A DNA stretch of 64,000 nt from NCBI RefSeq assembly GCF_003390915.1, contig NZ_QMEM01000002.1, positions 514,518 to 578,517 of the forward strand, given 5' to 3'. The notes under the pieces were generated by a model. It saw only the letters and a program-made list of their open reading frames with translations. It had not been told where the DNA came from and did no database searches. The translations under genes were made by a program, and so were the position numbers. Numbering within the stretch: position 1 is the stretch's first letter; each line of letters opens with the position of its first letter. This document shows, piece by piece, positions 16,257 to 25,729 of the stretch. The DNA comes from Lewinella sp. IMCC34183 (lineage in GTDB: Bacteria > Bacteroidota > Bacteroidia > Chitinophagales > Saprospiraceae).

Positions 16257-18788
16257 CTACTTGACCGTATTCTTGAAGGCCGTACCGAAGATCAGGTAGT
16301 TGGTATTGCCACCGATGGTGCCCTCGTTCTGCCCCCAGAGGAAGGGCCAGTCGTCGTAGTTCTCGAAGTGGTCGGGCTGGCGGAAGAGCAGGCCGGGGGC
16401 CACGTTACCGGGAATGAAGCTGAAGTCGGCGCGGTTGTTACCGTAGAAGACGTTCTTGGGCCGCGTGGCGCCCAGGGTCGCTACCAGCGAGTAGTTGTGG
16501 TAGGGGTGGTTACCGAAAAGCCAGTCGGTGACTTTGAAGGCGTGATCCTTAGCGATGATCTCGGGGAAGTACTTGTTGGCGAAGCAGAGCGTAGTACCGA
16601 AGCTTACGATTTGTCCGCTTCCGGCCCAGTTGCCCAGGCCGATAGGTACGCCGTAGGGGTTATCCTCCTCCAGGCCCATCACGTACTCCCGGTATTCCTC
16701 GACGTAGGGGCGCAGTTTTTCCTTATAGGCCGCATCCATGTGGGGGATAGCATCCAGAGCGGTCAGGAGGTTCCAGCTGACGTTGCGGTCGAGCGCCGGC
16801 CAGAGCAGTTCCGCGAACTTGTCGGCGTACTGCTGCTCGCCGGTGGTGATGTACAATTGCAGGTTCGAGGAAACGTCCGCGGATCCCCAGCGCCGTTCGT
16901 TACTGTCCTCGGGCATCTCGGCAAGCAGCTCGGTGGCTTCGGAAAGCAGCCGTTTCGACTGCTTCAGCGCGCGCGCCGAGAGGTCGTCGTTGTAGCCCTT
17001 CAGTGCGCGGCTAGCCGCGGCCAGGGTGGTTGCCGCACGCATGTCGCGTCCGGGGCTCCGGCTGGTGAAGGCCCACATATCATCCTTCACGCCGCTGGAT
17101 TTACCGTCCGCGGCGACTTCGTAGGGGCCCAGCTCCGGGTTGTAGGGCAGGCCGTCGGTGATCGAGGCCGCGTCGCCGAGGTGGTGATAGTTGTCGAGAA
17201 CGGAGTTGGTGAGCGTCAGCGCCATATGGCCGAGGATCTCGGCCTGGGCCACCAGGTTCAGGGTACCGTGCTCGAGGTACTGCAGTACGTCGGGCTTGCC
17301 GTCCGGGCGGTGCAGGTCGACGTAGCGCTGCTCCTCGTCTACGAAGGTCTGGTCGCGGGTGGGCTCGAAGTATTCCCAGGCCTGTACGAAGTTCTGCACT
17401 ACGCCCAGGTTGGAGCCGGTCTCGATGTCGAAGTCGCCGGCGTCGAAGAAGCCGCCGACGTTCAGACCGGGAATGGTTTCCAGCGGCTCGTAATCCGTAT
17501 CCGTGGTGGGGCCCTGCGCGTGGATATCGAAGTGGTCCGTATTGGGGGGCGCTTGCTTGTACCCTTCCTTGAACGGCTCGCCGTGCCAGACGCGGTAGGC
17601 CTCGTTCACGAACATGTGGTTCATGTGGATGGGTATCCAGACGTCGCTGGTGGCATCGGTGATCTGGTCGTAGACGTCTTCCCCGATGAGGAAGTTATTC
17701 GTAGCGACGTCGCCGTACTTGATGTAGTAAATGCCGGGAGTGGTAACCGCGCTGAAGTCGAACTTCACGTAATTGTACTTGAAGTAATCGCCCCACGCTT
17801 CCACGTCACCGCTGAAGGCTTCGGTCTCGGTACCGTCCTCGCCGATGCGGTAGAGAGAGGCCTGGGCGAGCGGTTCGCTGGCCTTATCCAGCTCGATGAC
17901 CGACACCTTGGGCTGGCCGGGGAGGTAGCCCACCTGCGACAGTCCGATGTTGGGTTCGCGCACCCAGCCGTCGATGGCGTTGGGCTCGACCGTCCAGGTC
18001 AGTACCTTGCCGGTCTTGCCCGCCGGGAGGAGGCTGCGCACGACGAACCAGCCGTTCTGGGCCAGGATCCGGCCGTCAAAGAGCATGAGGTCGGCGTCTT
18101 CGGAGGTGATCTTCACCAGGCGTTCGGGGTCGTCGGGAGCCATCAGGAGGCTGCGGCCCGTTTCGAGCGGCAGCGGGTCGATGAAGGAATCGGTGCCGCG
18201 GTCATCCGAGGTGACGTACCCCTTGAATTGCTTGGGCTTCTCGCTGTTGGGCCGCGTGCGGGTGTTACCGACGACGTAGCGGGGGAAGCGGTTCAGGCGA
18301 CCGTCCATGAGGTATACCTTGTTCCAGTACTTCGAGGGTAGGAATTCCAGGTTGAATCCGGCGTCGCCCTCGAGTTCGGCGGGAAGGGGCTCGTCGAGGT
18401 AGACGGCAATCTCGACTCCCCGACCCTTCGGGGTGACCACCACGCGCGAATCGAAGTCGTAGTCCGCGTAGCGCAGGGTAGCCTCAATAGTGCCGGCCAC
18501 CGAATCTACCGTGCGGGTCGGGATATCGGGGACCAGGTCCCACTGCTCCGGCGTATTGGAAAGCCGTACCGCCCCGCCCTGGGCGGTGCGTACGCCGTGG
18601 TGGATGATCTCGATCCCGGCGTTCTTCTCGTCATTGAAGCCCCCGGTGAAGAGATTGCTGTAGACGAGGACGTTGACGCCTTGGGTCTCGAAGTACTCCA
18701 GCTCGTTCAGCTCAAGTTCCTGCCCGAAGAGTTGCATCGGAGAAGCGAGCAGCAGCAGGGCAACGGGTAGTAGGGAAAAGGATTTCAT
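16257..18788 (-). CDS. Glycoside hydrolase family 9 (endoglucanase-like)
   Basis: An 843-residue secreted beta-glucanase. Signal peptide of about 22 residues (to LFGQ). An N-terminal beta-rich region of unknown type (about 25-275) precedes an Ig-like CelD_N domain (about 280-370: GLSQVGYLPGQPKVSVIEL, ...GIYYIKYGD) and the (alpha/alpha)6 GH9 catalytic domain. GGFFDAGDFD contains the catalytic base pair Asp449 and Asp452; the C-terminal SFIPGNVAPGLLFRQPD is the GH9 signature 1 region, and Glu822 in GQNEGTI is the likely general acid. It probably cleaves beta-1,4-glucans or related polymers outside the cell or in the periplasm. No T9SS sorting domain is visible. Gene stands alone. Confidence 0.92.
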   Translation of the reverse strand: MKSFSLLPVALLLLASPMQLFGQELELNELEYFETQGVNVLVYSNLFTGGFNDEKNAGIEIIHHGVRTAQGGAVRLSNTPEQWDLVPDIPTRTVDSVAGTIEATLRYADYDFDSRVVVTPKGRGVEIAVYLDEPLPAELEGDAGFNLEFLPSKYWNKVYLMDGRLNRFPRYVVGNTRTRPNSEKPKQFKGYVTSDDRGTDSFIDPLPLETGRSLLMAPDDPERLVKITSEDADLMLFDGRILAQNGWFVVRSLLPAGKTGKVLTWTVEPNAIDGWVREPNIGLSQVGYLPGQPKVSVIELDKASEPLAQASLYRIGEDGTETEAFSGDVEAWGDYFKYNYVKFDFSAVTTPGIYYIKYGDVATNNFLIGEDVYDQITDATSDVWIPIHMNHMFVNEAYRVWHGEPFKEGYKQAPPNTDHFDIHAQGPTTDTDYEPLETIPGLNVGGFFDAGDFDIETGSNLGVVQNFVQAWEYFEPTRDQTFVDEEQRYVDLHRPDGKPDVLQYLEHGTLNLVAQAEILGHMALTLTNSVLDNYHHLGDAASITDGLPYNPELGPYEVAADGKSSGVKDDMWAFTSRSPGRDMRAATTLAAASRALKGYNDDLSARALKQSKRLLSEATELLAEMPEDSNERRWGSADVSSNLQLYITTGEQQYADKFAELLWPALDRNVSWNLLTALDAIPHMDAAYKEKLRPYVEEYREYVMGLEEDNPYGVPIGLGNWAGSGQIVSFGTTLCFANKYFPEIIAKDHAFKVTDWLFGNHPYHNYSLVATLGATRPKNVFYGNNRADFSFIPGNVAPGLLFRQPDHFENYDDWPFLWGQNEGTIGGNTNYLIFGTAFKNTVK

Positions 18789-18947
18789 GGATTCGACTTA
18801 TGTGGTAGAAGCAGCTTGTGCGTTCAGAAAGGGCCGGTAAGTTACGCAATGGATTGCGTAAGTTTTTATATATGTCCCCTTTTCCTTCGTGCCGGGAAAG
18901 CGGGGATGGATTTCGAGGACGCCGGTAAAGAAAAGAGGAAGGACCTA

Positions 18948-19712
18948 TTACAGATCGAAGCAGCTAACGAAACTAGGGGCATCGCCTTCCTTCCCGTAGT
19001 AGAATACGGCGAGATAAACCTCCGTGGCGGTAGGTATGGAATCCCACTTCCACCGGTACGCCTTGCCTGAAGCCCGGATTCCACGCCGGATGGCCCGGTC
19101 GAGTTTGCGGTTGGCAAAGCGCTTCAGTCCCGTAACCTTTCGGATGTTGAGGTCTTCGTCCACGCGGATCCTGAAAAGCGCAAAATCCTGCTCCGGATTG
19201 GCGTAGCCCCTTAGTTGGTCCGCGTCGTCGGTATAACCGATGCCGAGGCCGTAAGTATTCGTCGGTTCGATGTCGTTGGCCCTGAGGTAGCGAAGGAAGC
19301 CGATAACGCGGCTGACGCCCGCGTAGTGATTTCTGTTGGCCCGGGTGGCACCCGCCCACTTTGTCCGGGTGATTTCCTCATTGCCCGAGCAGTAGGAAAA
19401 GGACAGCTTCCCCTGGAAAGTCTGGGCGAACAGCAGCCACTGGCTGCCCGTGCGGGGCAGGAAGGCGCAGGAACTGTTCAGCTGGCTGTGCAGCAGTATC
19501 TCCGTCCGGGGTGTCCCCTTGTACAGCTCCTCGATCCGGATCTTGACACGGTGATAGCCGTCGAGCGTGTCCACCGGCCGGGTATCCAGAATGGTGACCG
19601 CCGCGATGAACCCACTGCTCTCCACCCGGTCTACTATCAGGTCCGTAACACATGAGCACCCCCGGGCAAACGACACGTAGCTGAGCGCCAGCAAGATGAG
19701 TAGTGTCCGCAC
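18948..19712 (-). CDS. Secreted protein with TIMP/netrin-like N-terminal domain
   Basis: A 254-residue exported protein. The signal peptide (MRTLLILLALSYVSFARG) is followed at once by CSC, the mature N-terminus typical of tissue-inhibitor-of-metalloprotease/NTR-like domains in bacteria; AAVTILDTRPVDTLDGYHRVKI and SSCAFLPRTGSQWLLFAQ fit that beta-barrel fold (ending near residue 120). The rest (about 120-254) has helical segments and an energy-transducer-like stretch (YRWKWDSIPTATEVYLAVF) that I do not assign. Function unknown. The family resemblance is by pattern only. Confidence 0.65.
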   Translation of the reverse strand: MRTLLILLALSYVSFARGCSCVTDLIVDRVESSGFIAAVTILDTRPVDTLDGYHRVKIRIEELYKGTPRTEILLHSQLNSSCAFLPRTGSQWLLFAQTFQGKLSFSYCSGNEEITRTKWAGATRANRNHYAGVSRVIGFLRYLRANDIEPTNTYGLGIGYTDDADQLRGYANPEQDFALFRIRVDEDLNIRKVTGLKRFANRKLDRAIRRGIRASGKAYRWKWDSIPTATEVYLAVFYYGKEGDAPSFVSCFDL

Positions 19713-19812
19713 GGTGGCAGGGTTTACTAAGTGAAGCGTACGGTGTTCCCCGGGATTCGCTCATATTACCGGGCGAAGCCTTGAGCAATCCGGTCAATAT
19801 ACGTCCCGCCCC

Positions 19813-20655
19813 TCAGTCGAGTATCGGATGGCGGTAGGAGGTTCTGCCGTGCGATTCCCGACCGGTCCGGTGGCAGTACCGTTCGGGGTAGTCCTCGTTC
19901 TGAAACTGTAACCAGGTGTAGTAGGCATCGGAAGACAGCGGCCGGCGGGGATTAAAGGTGATGACGGCTCCGGTGCGGATACAGTAGCCTTCATCGCCGT
20001 TCCCGCCCCGCGTATGGTTGCTGTAGGTCCGGTTCCTTCCTCCGGAAGAACTGTAGTTGGATGCAGCGGGTGCCGCCTGGTAGGGCCAGTCGTCCTTTTG
20101 GTAGTACTTGTCCAGCTCATCGTGGGTCACCAGCGGCTCGGAATATTTCTTCCTGAGTCCGCCGAAGGAGGTGACCACCTGCGGTTCCCGCTTGTAAATC
20201 AGGTCGGCGTCGGTATACACCTGCTCGAAGTACCCGTACGCATGCTGGTCGGTGGTGCTGTTGCCCAGCAACAACTTGGGCTTAAAGAGTACTCCGGCCT
20301 CGATGTTATGGTTCATGGAATACTCATAGAGATTCATCGATGTCAGTATCGAAGCATTCTCGCTGGCGTAAAACTTGGCGTGCAGCCGGGACTCGTGGCG
20401 AATTTCTACGTCCGGGAATCCCTGCAAGAACCGGACGGTCTCGTAGGACAGGCTCTTGCTGATCTGATCGTCGTTCTTACCGCAGAGGATGCGGAGCTTG
20501 AGGTCGTTGCGGGTAGCGTGGGTCTTTAGGGCGTCCACGACCCGGGGGTGGAACTTAATAAATGGAGACACCAGCAGAATGATCTTTCTGGCATCGCGGA
20601 TCAGGCTGATCACCTCCATATTCAACTCTTCGCCCTGGATAAATTTGCTGGACAC
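19813..20655 (-). CDS. Phospholipase D-like protein with degenerate C-terminal Cys motif
   Basis: A 280-residue cytoplasmic protein with one PLD half-domain: EVISLIRDARKIILLVSPF at the start and LHAKFYASENASILTSMNL with the HxK pair His92 and Lys94 of the HKD motif. PLD-like single-HKD proteins dimerise to form one active site and act on nucleic acids or phospholipids. The C-terminus has GYCIRTGAVITFNPRRPLS...YCHRTG, a block seen in related Bacteroidota proteins that resembles a zinc knuckle with two of four Cys replaced. Upstream of the TIMP-like gene on the same strand, about 100 bp away. Confidence 0.75.
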   Translation of the reverse strand: MSSKFIQGEELNMEVISLIRDARKIILLVSPFIKFHPRVVDALKTHATRNDLKLRILCGKNDDQISKSLSYETVRFLQGFPDVEIRHESRLHAKFYASENASILTSMNLYEYSMNHNIEAGVLFKPKLLLGNSTTDQHAYGYFEQVYTDADLIYKREPQVVTSFGGLRKKYSEPLVTHDELDKYYQKDDWPYQAAPAASNYSSSGGRNRTYSNHTRGGNGDEGYCIRTGAVITFNPRRPLSSDAYYTWLQFQNEDYPERYCHRTGRESHGRTSYRHPILD

Positions 20656-21050
20656 CTTACTCGGTTTTGGTTTGGCAGGTCAAATTACCGTAAGGAGCAA
20701 CGCCCGTTTGTATTTCCGAAGTGCTTATTAACCGGGACTTAACCCGTGGCGATACGCGCTATCTCCGGCCGGGTCATTGGCCGCGACCGGCCCGCCATGA
20801 GGCTCCTTGGTGACTGGTGGGCGTGTAGTGCAGGCGCGCACGTAAATACGGCATGAAAAGAGACTAACGGAAGAATTTGGGGTAAACATCGCGCAAAAGA
20901 CACAACCCTCATTAGCTATATTGAGCCGACCCGGCATTAGGTTGTCGCAACAACCGTAGTTACATTGTCTGCCGTCCGGTCGCCCCCCGGGGCCCCGATC
21001 GCGGCAAGCTTTCTAAAACCAACCCATCTACCTAAACTCAACACAACACC
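20656..21050. other. Intergenic region between PLD-like and leishmanolysin-like genes
   Basis: About 395 bp between divergent genes. No supported gene, RNA or strong hairpin seen. Short open frames here have no recognisable content. Confidence 0.5.
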
Positions 21051-22133
21051 ATGCCAACCAAAAGCTTACCCTTTTTCACCCCCCGCCTCCGGGCACGTGC
21101 CTTCCGGGCACTGGGCGCCGCCCTTCTCTTCCCCCTGTTGTTCACGGCCTGTACGGAAGATACCGAGGATATCGCTCTCCCCCAGGAGGCAGCCCTCCCC
21201 CAAATGATCCAGCTTGCTCCCGCCCCCAGCGAGTGGGTGACCCTGCAGGGAACGGAAGGGACCGACTTTGACGACCTCGAAAAGGCCAAGCGCGCCACCA
21301 CCGCGCCGGGTGTCGACCGGGGCCGCTTCAACATCACCCTCAAGTACATCGTACCCACTACGGATGAGCAAAAAGCCGTCTTCGAGGGTGCCGCGGCCCG
21401 CTGGGAGCGCATCATCATCAAGGACGTGCCTTCCTTCACGGGTACCATTCCCTCGGCCTTCACCGGCTTCCCCCCCGCCATTAACGGCACCATCGACGAC
21501 ATCGTCATCGAGGTAGCCCTGGCGCCCATCGACGGCCCCGGCGGCACCCTGGGTCAGGCGGGTCCCCGCTTCGTGCGCACCAGCGACAACCTGACCCTCT
21601 CGGGCGTGATGTTCTTTGACGTAGCCGACCTCGACTTCCTCGACGAGATCGGTCTCTTCGAAGAAGTCATCGTACACGAAATGGGCCACGTCCTGGGCGT
21701 CGGTACCCTTTGGGACTTCGGCGGCCGCAACCTGCGCCGTGCCGAAGACACCAATCCCTACTTCGCCGGCAAGCAGGCCAACGTATTCTGGAACGCCGAA
21801 GGCGGCACCTACGAGCTACCCGTAGAAAACTCGGGCGGTCCCGGTACGGCCCTGAGCCACTGGCGCGAATCCGTCCTCCGCAACGAGCTGATGACCGGCT
21901 TCCTTAACCTGGGCGAAAACCCGCTGAGCCGCATTACCGCCGGTTCCATGCGTGACCTGGGCTACGGCGCCGCCATGGTTGGCGAACAGTACGACCTGCC
22001 CGACGGCGCCATGGGCGTCAACATCGACGGCGACGACGACGGCATGGACGACGAAGCCAACGGCAACGCCGGAATCGATATCGCCGCCCGCGAGATCACC
22101 CTGCTGCCCATCGGTTCGGTAACGACCAAGTAA
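21051..22133 (+). CDS. Leishmanolysin-like zinc metalloprotease lipoprotein
   Basis: A 360-residue lipoprotein (lipobox LLFTAC, Cys34) with an extracytoplasmic metzincin-like protease domain. HEMGH is at 209-213, extended as HEMGHVLGVGTLW; the third zinc ligand is probably His270 in TALSHWRES, about 57 residues on, and Met281 in NELMTGFL is the Met-turn. This long spacing between HExxH and the third His is the mark of M8 leishmanolysin-type enzymes. The C-terminal 40 residues are Asp/Gly-rich and may bind calcium. Likely a cell-surface or periplasmic protease. Followed by a strong terminator. Confidence 0.85.
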   Translation: MPTKSLPFFTPRLRARAFRALGAALLFPLLFTACTEDTEDIALPQEAALPQMIQLAPAPSEWVTLQGTEGTDFDDLEKAKRATTAPGVDRGRFNITLKYIVPTTDEQKAVFEGAAARWERIIIKDVPSFTGTIPSAFTGFPPAINGTIDDIVIEVALAPIDGPGGTLGQAGPRFVRTSDNLTLSGVMFFDVADLDFLDEIGLFEEVIVHEMGHVLGVGTLWDFGGRNLRRAEDTNPYFAGKQANVFWNAEGGTYELPVENSGGPGTALSHWRESVLRNELMTGFLNLGENPLSRITAGSMRDLGYGAAMVGEQYDLPDGAMGVNIDGDDDGMDDEANGNAGIDIAAREITLLPIGSVTTK

Positions 22134-22179
22134 CCGACGCACCGGATACGGGGCCTCACGGCCCCGCCGTTGCTACCTG

Positions 22180-22217
22180 AAAAACCCCCGCACGGACTTG
22201 CTCCGTGTGGGGGTTTT
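22180..22217. terminator. Bidirectional intrinsic terminator
   Basis: AAAACCCCCGCACGGA (22181-22196) pairs with TCCGTGTGGGGGTTTT (22202-22217) around a 5-nt loop, giving U-tracts in either direction. It lies between convergent genes. Confidence 0.88.
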
Positions 22218-22253
22218 CCTTTCGGTCGGGGAGACTGCGCCGCCTTATCCGGT

Positions 22254-23735
22254 TTACTGCTGCTTGGTGGTGATTAGGATCACGCCCTCCTTTGCGGTGT
22301 CGTAGCCCAGTTCGGCTATTTTGGACTTGTCCTTTACCACGTTCACCGCCTCGATCTGACTGGGTTTCAGCGTCAGGCCCTCCGGATCGACGACCTTGCC
22401 GTCGACGACCAGGATCACGTCGCCGGATAGGTTGGGAAAGAGCAGGTCTTCGCTACCTGCCCCGGAGCCGCCGCCGCGGGCCTCCTTCTGCTGCTTCGTC
22501 AACTCAACGGTGAAGTCCCGGTCCTTCACGTTGTCGAAGACGATCTCTTTGGACACGTAGCCCACGTAGTTGACGGACAGCGTCATTTCCCCCTCCCCGC
22601 TCCAGTCGAGCCGGAACGCTCCGTCGATGTCGGTGATGGTGCCGGTGTTGGTGCCCTTGACCATGATGGCCGTACCGATGAGCGGCTCCCCGGTGGCCGC
22701 GTCGACGACCTTGCCCGTAATGATGGCGTCGGGGCCCAGGTCAATCGGGGGGGCCAGCGTACCGAAGACTAGCAGGGCAAATAGCGGCAGCGAAAGCAGG
22801 GGGGCAAAGAGGTAGCCGTCGCGGCGGGAAGTCGCAGCGGCCGGGGCAAAGAGGCGATGCACCCGGTGCGAGAAAGAGGAACGTTCGGTGGCGGACACGG
22901 TAAAGGGAATTTTAGGGTGAAGGGAATAGGTCGCCACGCGCAGTAGCGCACGGGCGTAGGTCTTGCGGCCGGAGGGACCGGCGGCGAGGTCATCGCAGGC
23001 AAACTCCCGTTCGCGGTCCAGGCTCCGGCAGAGCCAGTGGACCCCGGGGTGGTAGAAGAAGAGCGTAGCTACGTACTGCTGCAGGGCCTGCCAGAGCGGG
23101 TCCCGGCGGCGCAGGTGGGCCAGTTCGTGCCGCAGAATGGCGTCGACCTCGGCCGGGGACAGCTCGTTGACCAACGCCAGCGGAAAGAGGATCATGGGAC
23201 GCCATATGCCCACGGTCAGGACCTCCCCCACCCGGGCCGACAGCCGCCACTCGGCCCAGGAACCGGGAGCCAGGGTCTGGCGCAGGGAAAAGTAATCTGT
23301 CCGCCGCCCGGGTTCGGGCAGTAGGGAGCCCCGCCGCAGGGCGGCCATGCGGTGGTAGGCCCATCCGGTACGGCCACCGGCCAGTAACAGCCCGCAGAGG
23401 TAGGCAACGGCCAGCATGGGTAACCCCTGGGTCCACCCCTCCCTCACGGATCTGCCTTCCGCGCTCGGCCCCGCCGAGAGGGTAAACGGCTCCATCCCGA
23501 CCGAGGTATCCGGCAGGGCCGCGGAGGCAGCTGGCATACCTAGCCAAACGAGCAGCAAGAATACCAGCGGCAGCGCAGCCAGTACGACCAGCAGCACCGT
23601 ATGTCGCCGGGCGGGGTCTGTGAAGGCCCGGGCGGTGAGTTGGGCGATAGCGGCGAGCAATCCGAATATCCAGACGGAGTGCAGTAAGGCGTACCCCAGG
23701 GCCGTCAGCAGGGGGTGCCCGATCAGGTCACTCAT
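22254..23735 (-). CDS. BlaR1-like M56 metallopeptidase with CarboxypepD_reg and plug-like C-terminus
   Basis: A 493-residue inner-membrane zinc protease. Four membrane segments fall in the first 330 residues (about 8-35, 45-67, 103-122, 290-330). The M56 site is HELAH (His203, Glu204, His207) in VDAILRHELAHLRRRDPLW. Unlike BlaR1 it has no penicillin-binding sensor; the C-terminus (about 335-493) is a CarboxypepD_reg-like domain (ITGKVVDAATGEPLIGTAI) plus a TonB-receptor plug-like end (VNVVKDKSKIAELGYDTAKE). This design is common in Bacteroidota and implies sensing through an envelope partner, which is inference. The start codon overlaps the end of blaI by 8 bp. Confidence 0.9.
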   Translation of the reverse strand: MSDLIGHPLLTALGYALLHSVWIFGLLAAIAQLTARAFTDPARRHTVLLVVLAALPLVFLLLVWLGMPAASAALPDTSVGMEPFTLSAGPSAEGRSVREGWTQGLPMLAVAYLCGLLLAGGRTGWAYHRMAALRRGSLLPEPGRRTDYFSLRQTLAPGSWAEWRLSARVGEVLTVGIWRPMILFPLALVNELSPAEVDAILRHELAHLRRRDPLWQALQQYVATLFFYHPGVHWLCRSLDREREFACDDLAAGPSGRKTYARALLRVATYSLHPKIPFTVSATERSSFSHRVHRLFAPAAATSRRDGYLFAPLLSLPLFALLVFGTLAPPIDLGPDAIITGKVVDAATGEPLIGTAIMVKGTNTGTITDIDGAFRLDWSGEGEMTLSVNYVGYVSKEIVFDNVKDRDFTVELTKQQKEARGGGSGAGSEDLLFPNLSGDVILVVDGKVVDPEGLTLKPSQIEAVNVVKDKSKIAELGYDTAKEGVILITTKQQ

Positions 23736-24114
23736 CTTCTTCTTTTTGTGCGTCCAGCCAGCGCTGGAGCTCGTTCAGTTCGTCCGGGGAGGGCCGGTCG
23801 GTACCCAACGCCTTCAGGGCGAGCCGCACGGCCGATCCGTCGGACACCTTATCGGACAGCCGCCGAATCAGTTCGGCCTCGACCTCGGCCCGCGTACCCA
23901 CGGCCCGGTAGTGGTGCTGCAGGCCCTCGCGCTGTCGTTTTACCAGTCCCTTCTTGTGCATGCGCTGCAGCTGCGTCAGTACGGTGGTGTAGCTGACCTC
24001 CCGCTCGTGGGTGCACATCCACTGGCGTACGTCGTGGACGGAGGCACCGGGCTCCTCCCACAGGGCCTGCAGGATGCGTAGTTCGGCGTCAGAGGGAAGC
24101 GGAAGCGTGGACAT
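23728..24114 (-). CDS. blaI: BlaI/MecI/CopY-family repressor
   Basis: A 128-residue winged-helix repressor. The N-terminus MSTLPLPSDAELRILQALW and the recognition helix region VSYTTVLTQLQRMHKKGLV are typical of BlaI. C-terminal helices (LIRRLSDKVSDGSAV) mediate dimerisation. In the BlaI/BlaR1 system the M56 protease triggers loss of the repressor by signal-dependent cleavage; here the protease gene follows with an 8-bp overlap, so the two are co-translated. A perfect operator-like palindrome lies 13 bp upstream of the start. No beta-lactamase gene is nearby, so the regulon beyond this pair is unknown. Confidence 0.93.
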   Translation of the reverse strand: MSTLPLPSDAELRILQALWEEPGASVHDVRQWMCTHEREVSYTTVLTQLQRMHKKGLVKRQREGLQHHYRAVGTRAEVEAELIRRLSDKVSDGSAVRLALKALGTDRPSPDELNELQRWLDAQKEEDE

Positions 24115-24126
24115 ACGCTAAATATA

Positions 24127-24144
24127 TACTACATGTGTAGTATT
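24127..24144. promoter_or_regulatory. BlaI operator
   Basis: ATACTACATGTGTAGTAT is an 18-bp palindrome with half-sites ATACTACA and TGTAGTAT separated by TG. It contains the TACA-TGTA core of known BlaI/MecI operators and lies 13 bp upstream of blaI, which supports autoregulation. Confidence 0.85.
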
Positions 24145-24295
24145 TGCAACTTTCCACGTGCTTTTCTGCTCGTCACGCGATAAAAACAGACCCTGTATTG
24201 CCCGCTCCCGAAGACCGGTAGTGCGTATTTCAGGCGCGGACGCAGGTGCGAAGCCAATCAGCAAAATCCGGTCCGTCCCGGCTCGCGGCCGACCC

Positions 24296-25729
24296 TCAAT
24301 CCTCGGACAGCACCGGCATGGAAGCGTACCACTCCACGACCTCCTGCACCATATCCTCCACTACTTCCGGCCGTTCGGAGGCCAGGTCGTGTTCCTCTCC
24401 GACATCGGTTTCCAGATTGTACAGTTCCGGGCGGCCGCCGTCGTAATCGCAGAGCAGTTTCCACTGGTCCTGCCGCATGGCGAGGTCGGGCAGGTTATCG
24501 ATGCCGTAGTAGTTCTTGCGATCGGGCGGACGGCTCCAGAAGATCGGGGCGGACCGGGATGCGGTCCGCTTCCCCAGCAGGGTCGCGAGCAGGTCCTCGC
24601 CGTCGGTTATGTCCCCGCGAGCGGATACGCCGGTGAAGTCGAGCAGGGAGGGTTTCAGGTCGATGGCCGAGAAGACGGACTCCCGGTTGCGGGTGCCGAC
24701 CGCAGCGGGGTCAAGGAAGCCCGGGCCCCAGACGATCAGCGGTGAGCGGATGCCCCCTTCGTAGAGGTGGGTTTTATACCCCCTTAGCGGCCCCGCCTGT
24801 CCGGCACCGAGTTCCGGGCCGTTGTCGGAGCAGAAAACGATGAGGGTGTTATCGCGCAGTTGCTCGTTGGACCGTACGTAATCAAACAGTTGCCCGAATT
24901 GCTGGTCCATGGCCTCCAGTACCGCCAGGTAGAGCCCGCGCTTGCCGGCCTCCTTCGCCAGTCCGTAATCCTCGTAGGGCGGCCAGAAGGGACTGTGTAC
25001 GTCGTCGGGCCAGACGTTGACGTAGAAGGGCTGCTCCGCCTCTGTGGCCGTCTCGATGAAGGCCAATGCACTATCGATAAATCCGGAGGTGATGGTGGAC
25101 CGCTGCATCCAGGTGACCGGCCCGCCGAGGATCTCGGCGTCTTCCCAGATGCGGCCCACTTCGCCCGTTTCGTCCTTCGTCAGGGGCAGGAGCTTGGGGC
25201 CCATCCCTTCGAAGTTGGTCAGCGAGGCATCGAATCCGTACGCCGCGATGGGCGGAGCATCGTTCACGTCGCGCTGTCCACCCATGTGCCACTTTCCGAA
25301 GTGGCCGGTCGCGTAGCCCGCGGTCTGCAGGTCCCGCGCCAGCATGGGGGCTTCCAGGTTCAGCCAGTTGGCCATGCCCCGATTTGCGTTCGATTCCCGG
25401 CGCTCGAGGAAGGAAGTGATGTTCCACCGTTGGGGGTAGGTACCCGTCGAGAGGGCTACCCGCGACGGCGAGCAGATCGGCGAGTTGACGTAAAACTGCT
25501 CGAACAGCAGCCCCTCGGACGCCAGCCGGTCGATGTTCGGCGTCTCGGCATCTACGTTGCCGAAGGAGGAAAGATCGGCCCACCCCATATCGTCGATGAA
25601 TACCATGATGACGTTGGGTCGTCTGGCCGTTGCGCCGGAGTCGCGCGGCGGAGAAGCGCAGGCTACCAGGAGGGTAAGCAACAGGACTAATGTGCCGGCC
25701 TTTGGAAGCGGGAAATGGAGTGGGTGCAT
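24296..25729 (-). CDS. Sulfatase lipoprotein (arylsulfatase family)
   Basis: A 477-residue formylglycine-dependent sulfatase, numbered from the ATG at 25729 (a TTG 24 bp upstream is less likely). Signal peptide with lipobox TLLVACA (Cys24). RPNVIMVFIDDMGWADLS (about 37-54) provides the metal-binding Asp pair. CSPSR at 86-90 is the sulfatase signature whose Cys is converted to formylglycine; GKWHMGG follows, and FCSDNGPELG is the second metal site. YEGGIRSPLIVWGPG is another conserved block. It probably removes sulfate from a polysaccharide or other ester in the envelope. No formylglycine-generating enzyme is in the window. Confidence 0.93.
   Translation of the reverse strand: MHPLHFPLPKAGTLVLLLTLLVACASPPRDSGATARRPNVIMVFIDDMGWADLSSFGNVDAETPNIDRLASEGLLFEQFYVNSPICSPSRVALSTGTYPQRWNITSFLERRESNANRGMANWLNLEAPMLARDLQTAGYATGHFGKWHMGGQRDVNDAPPIAAYGFDASLTNFEGMGPKLLPLTKDETGEVGRIWEDAEILGGPVTWMQRSTITSGFIDSALAFIETATEAEQPFYVNVWPDDVHSPFWPPYEDYGLAKEAGKRGLYLAVLEAMDQQFGQLFDYVRSNEQLRDNTLIVFCSDNGPELGAGQAGPLRGYKTHLYEGGIRSPLIVWGPGFLDPAAVGTRNRESVFSAIDLKPSLLDFTGVSARGDITDGEDLLATLLGKRTASRSAPIFWSRPPDRKNYYGIDNLPDLAMRQDQWKLLCDYDGGRPELYNLETDVGEEHDLASERPEVVEDMVQEVVEWYASMPVLSED

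Noticed and set aside
16368..18341. A 657-residue plus-strand open frame
   Set aside because: Antisense to the GH9 gene, whose catalytic motifs are intact.
24158..24745. 195-residue plus-strand open frame near the sulfatase
   Set aside because: Shadow of the sulfatase with signature CSPSR intact on the minus strand.
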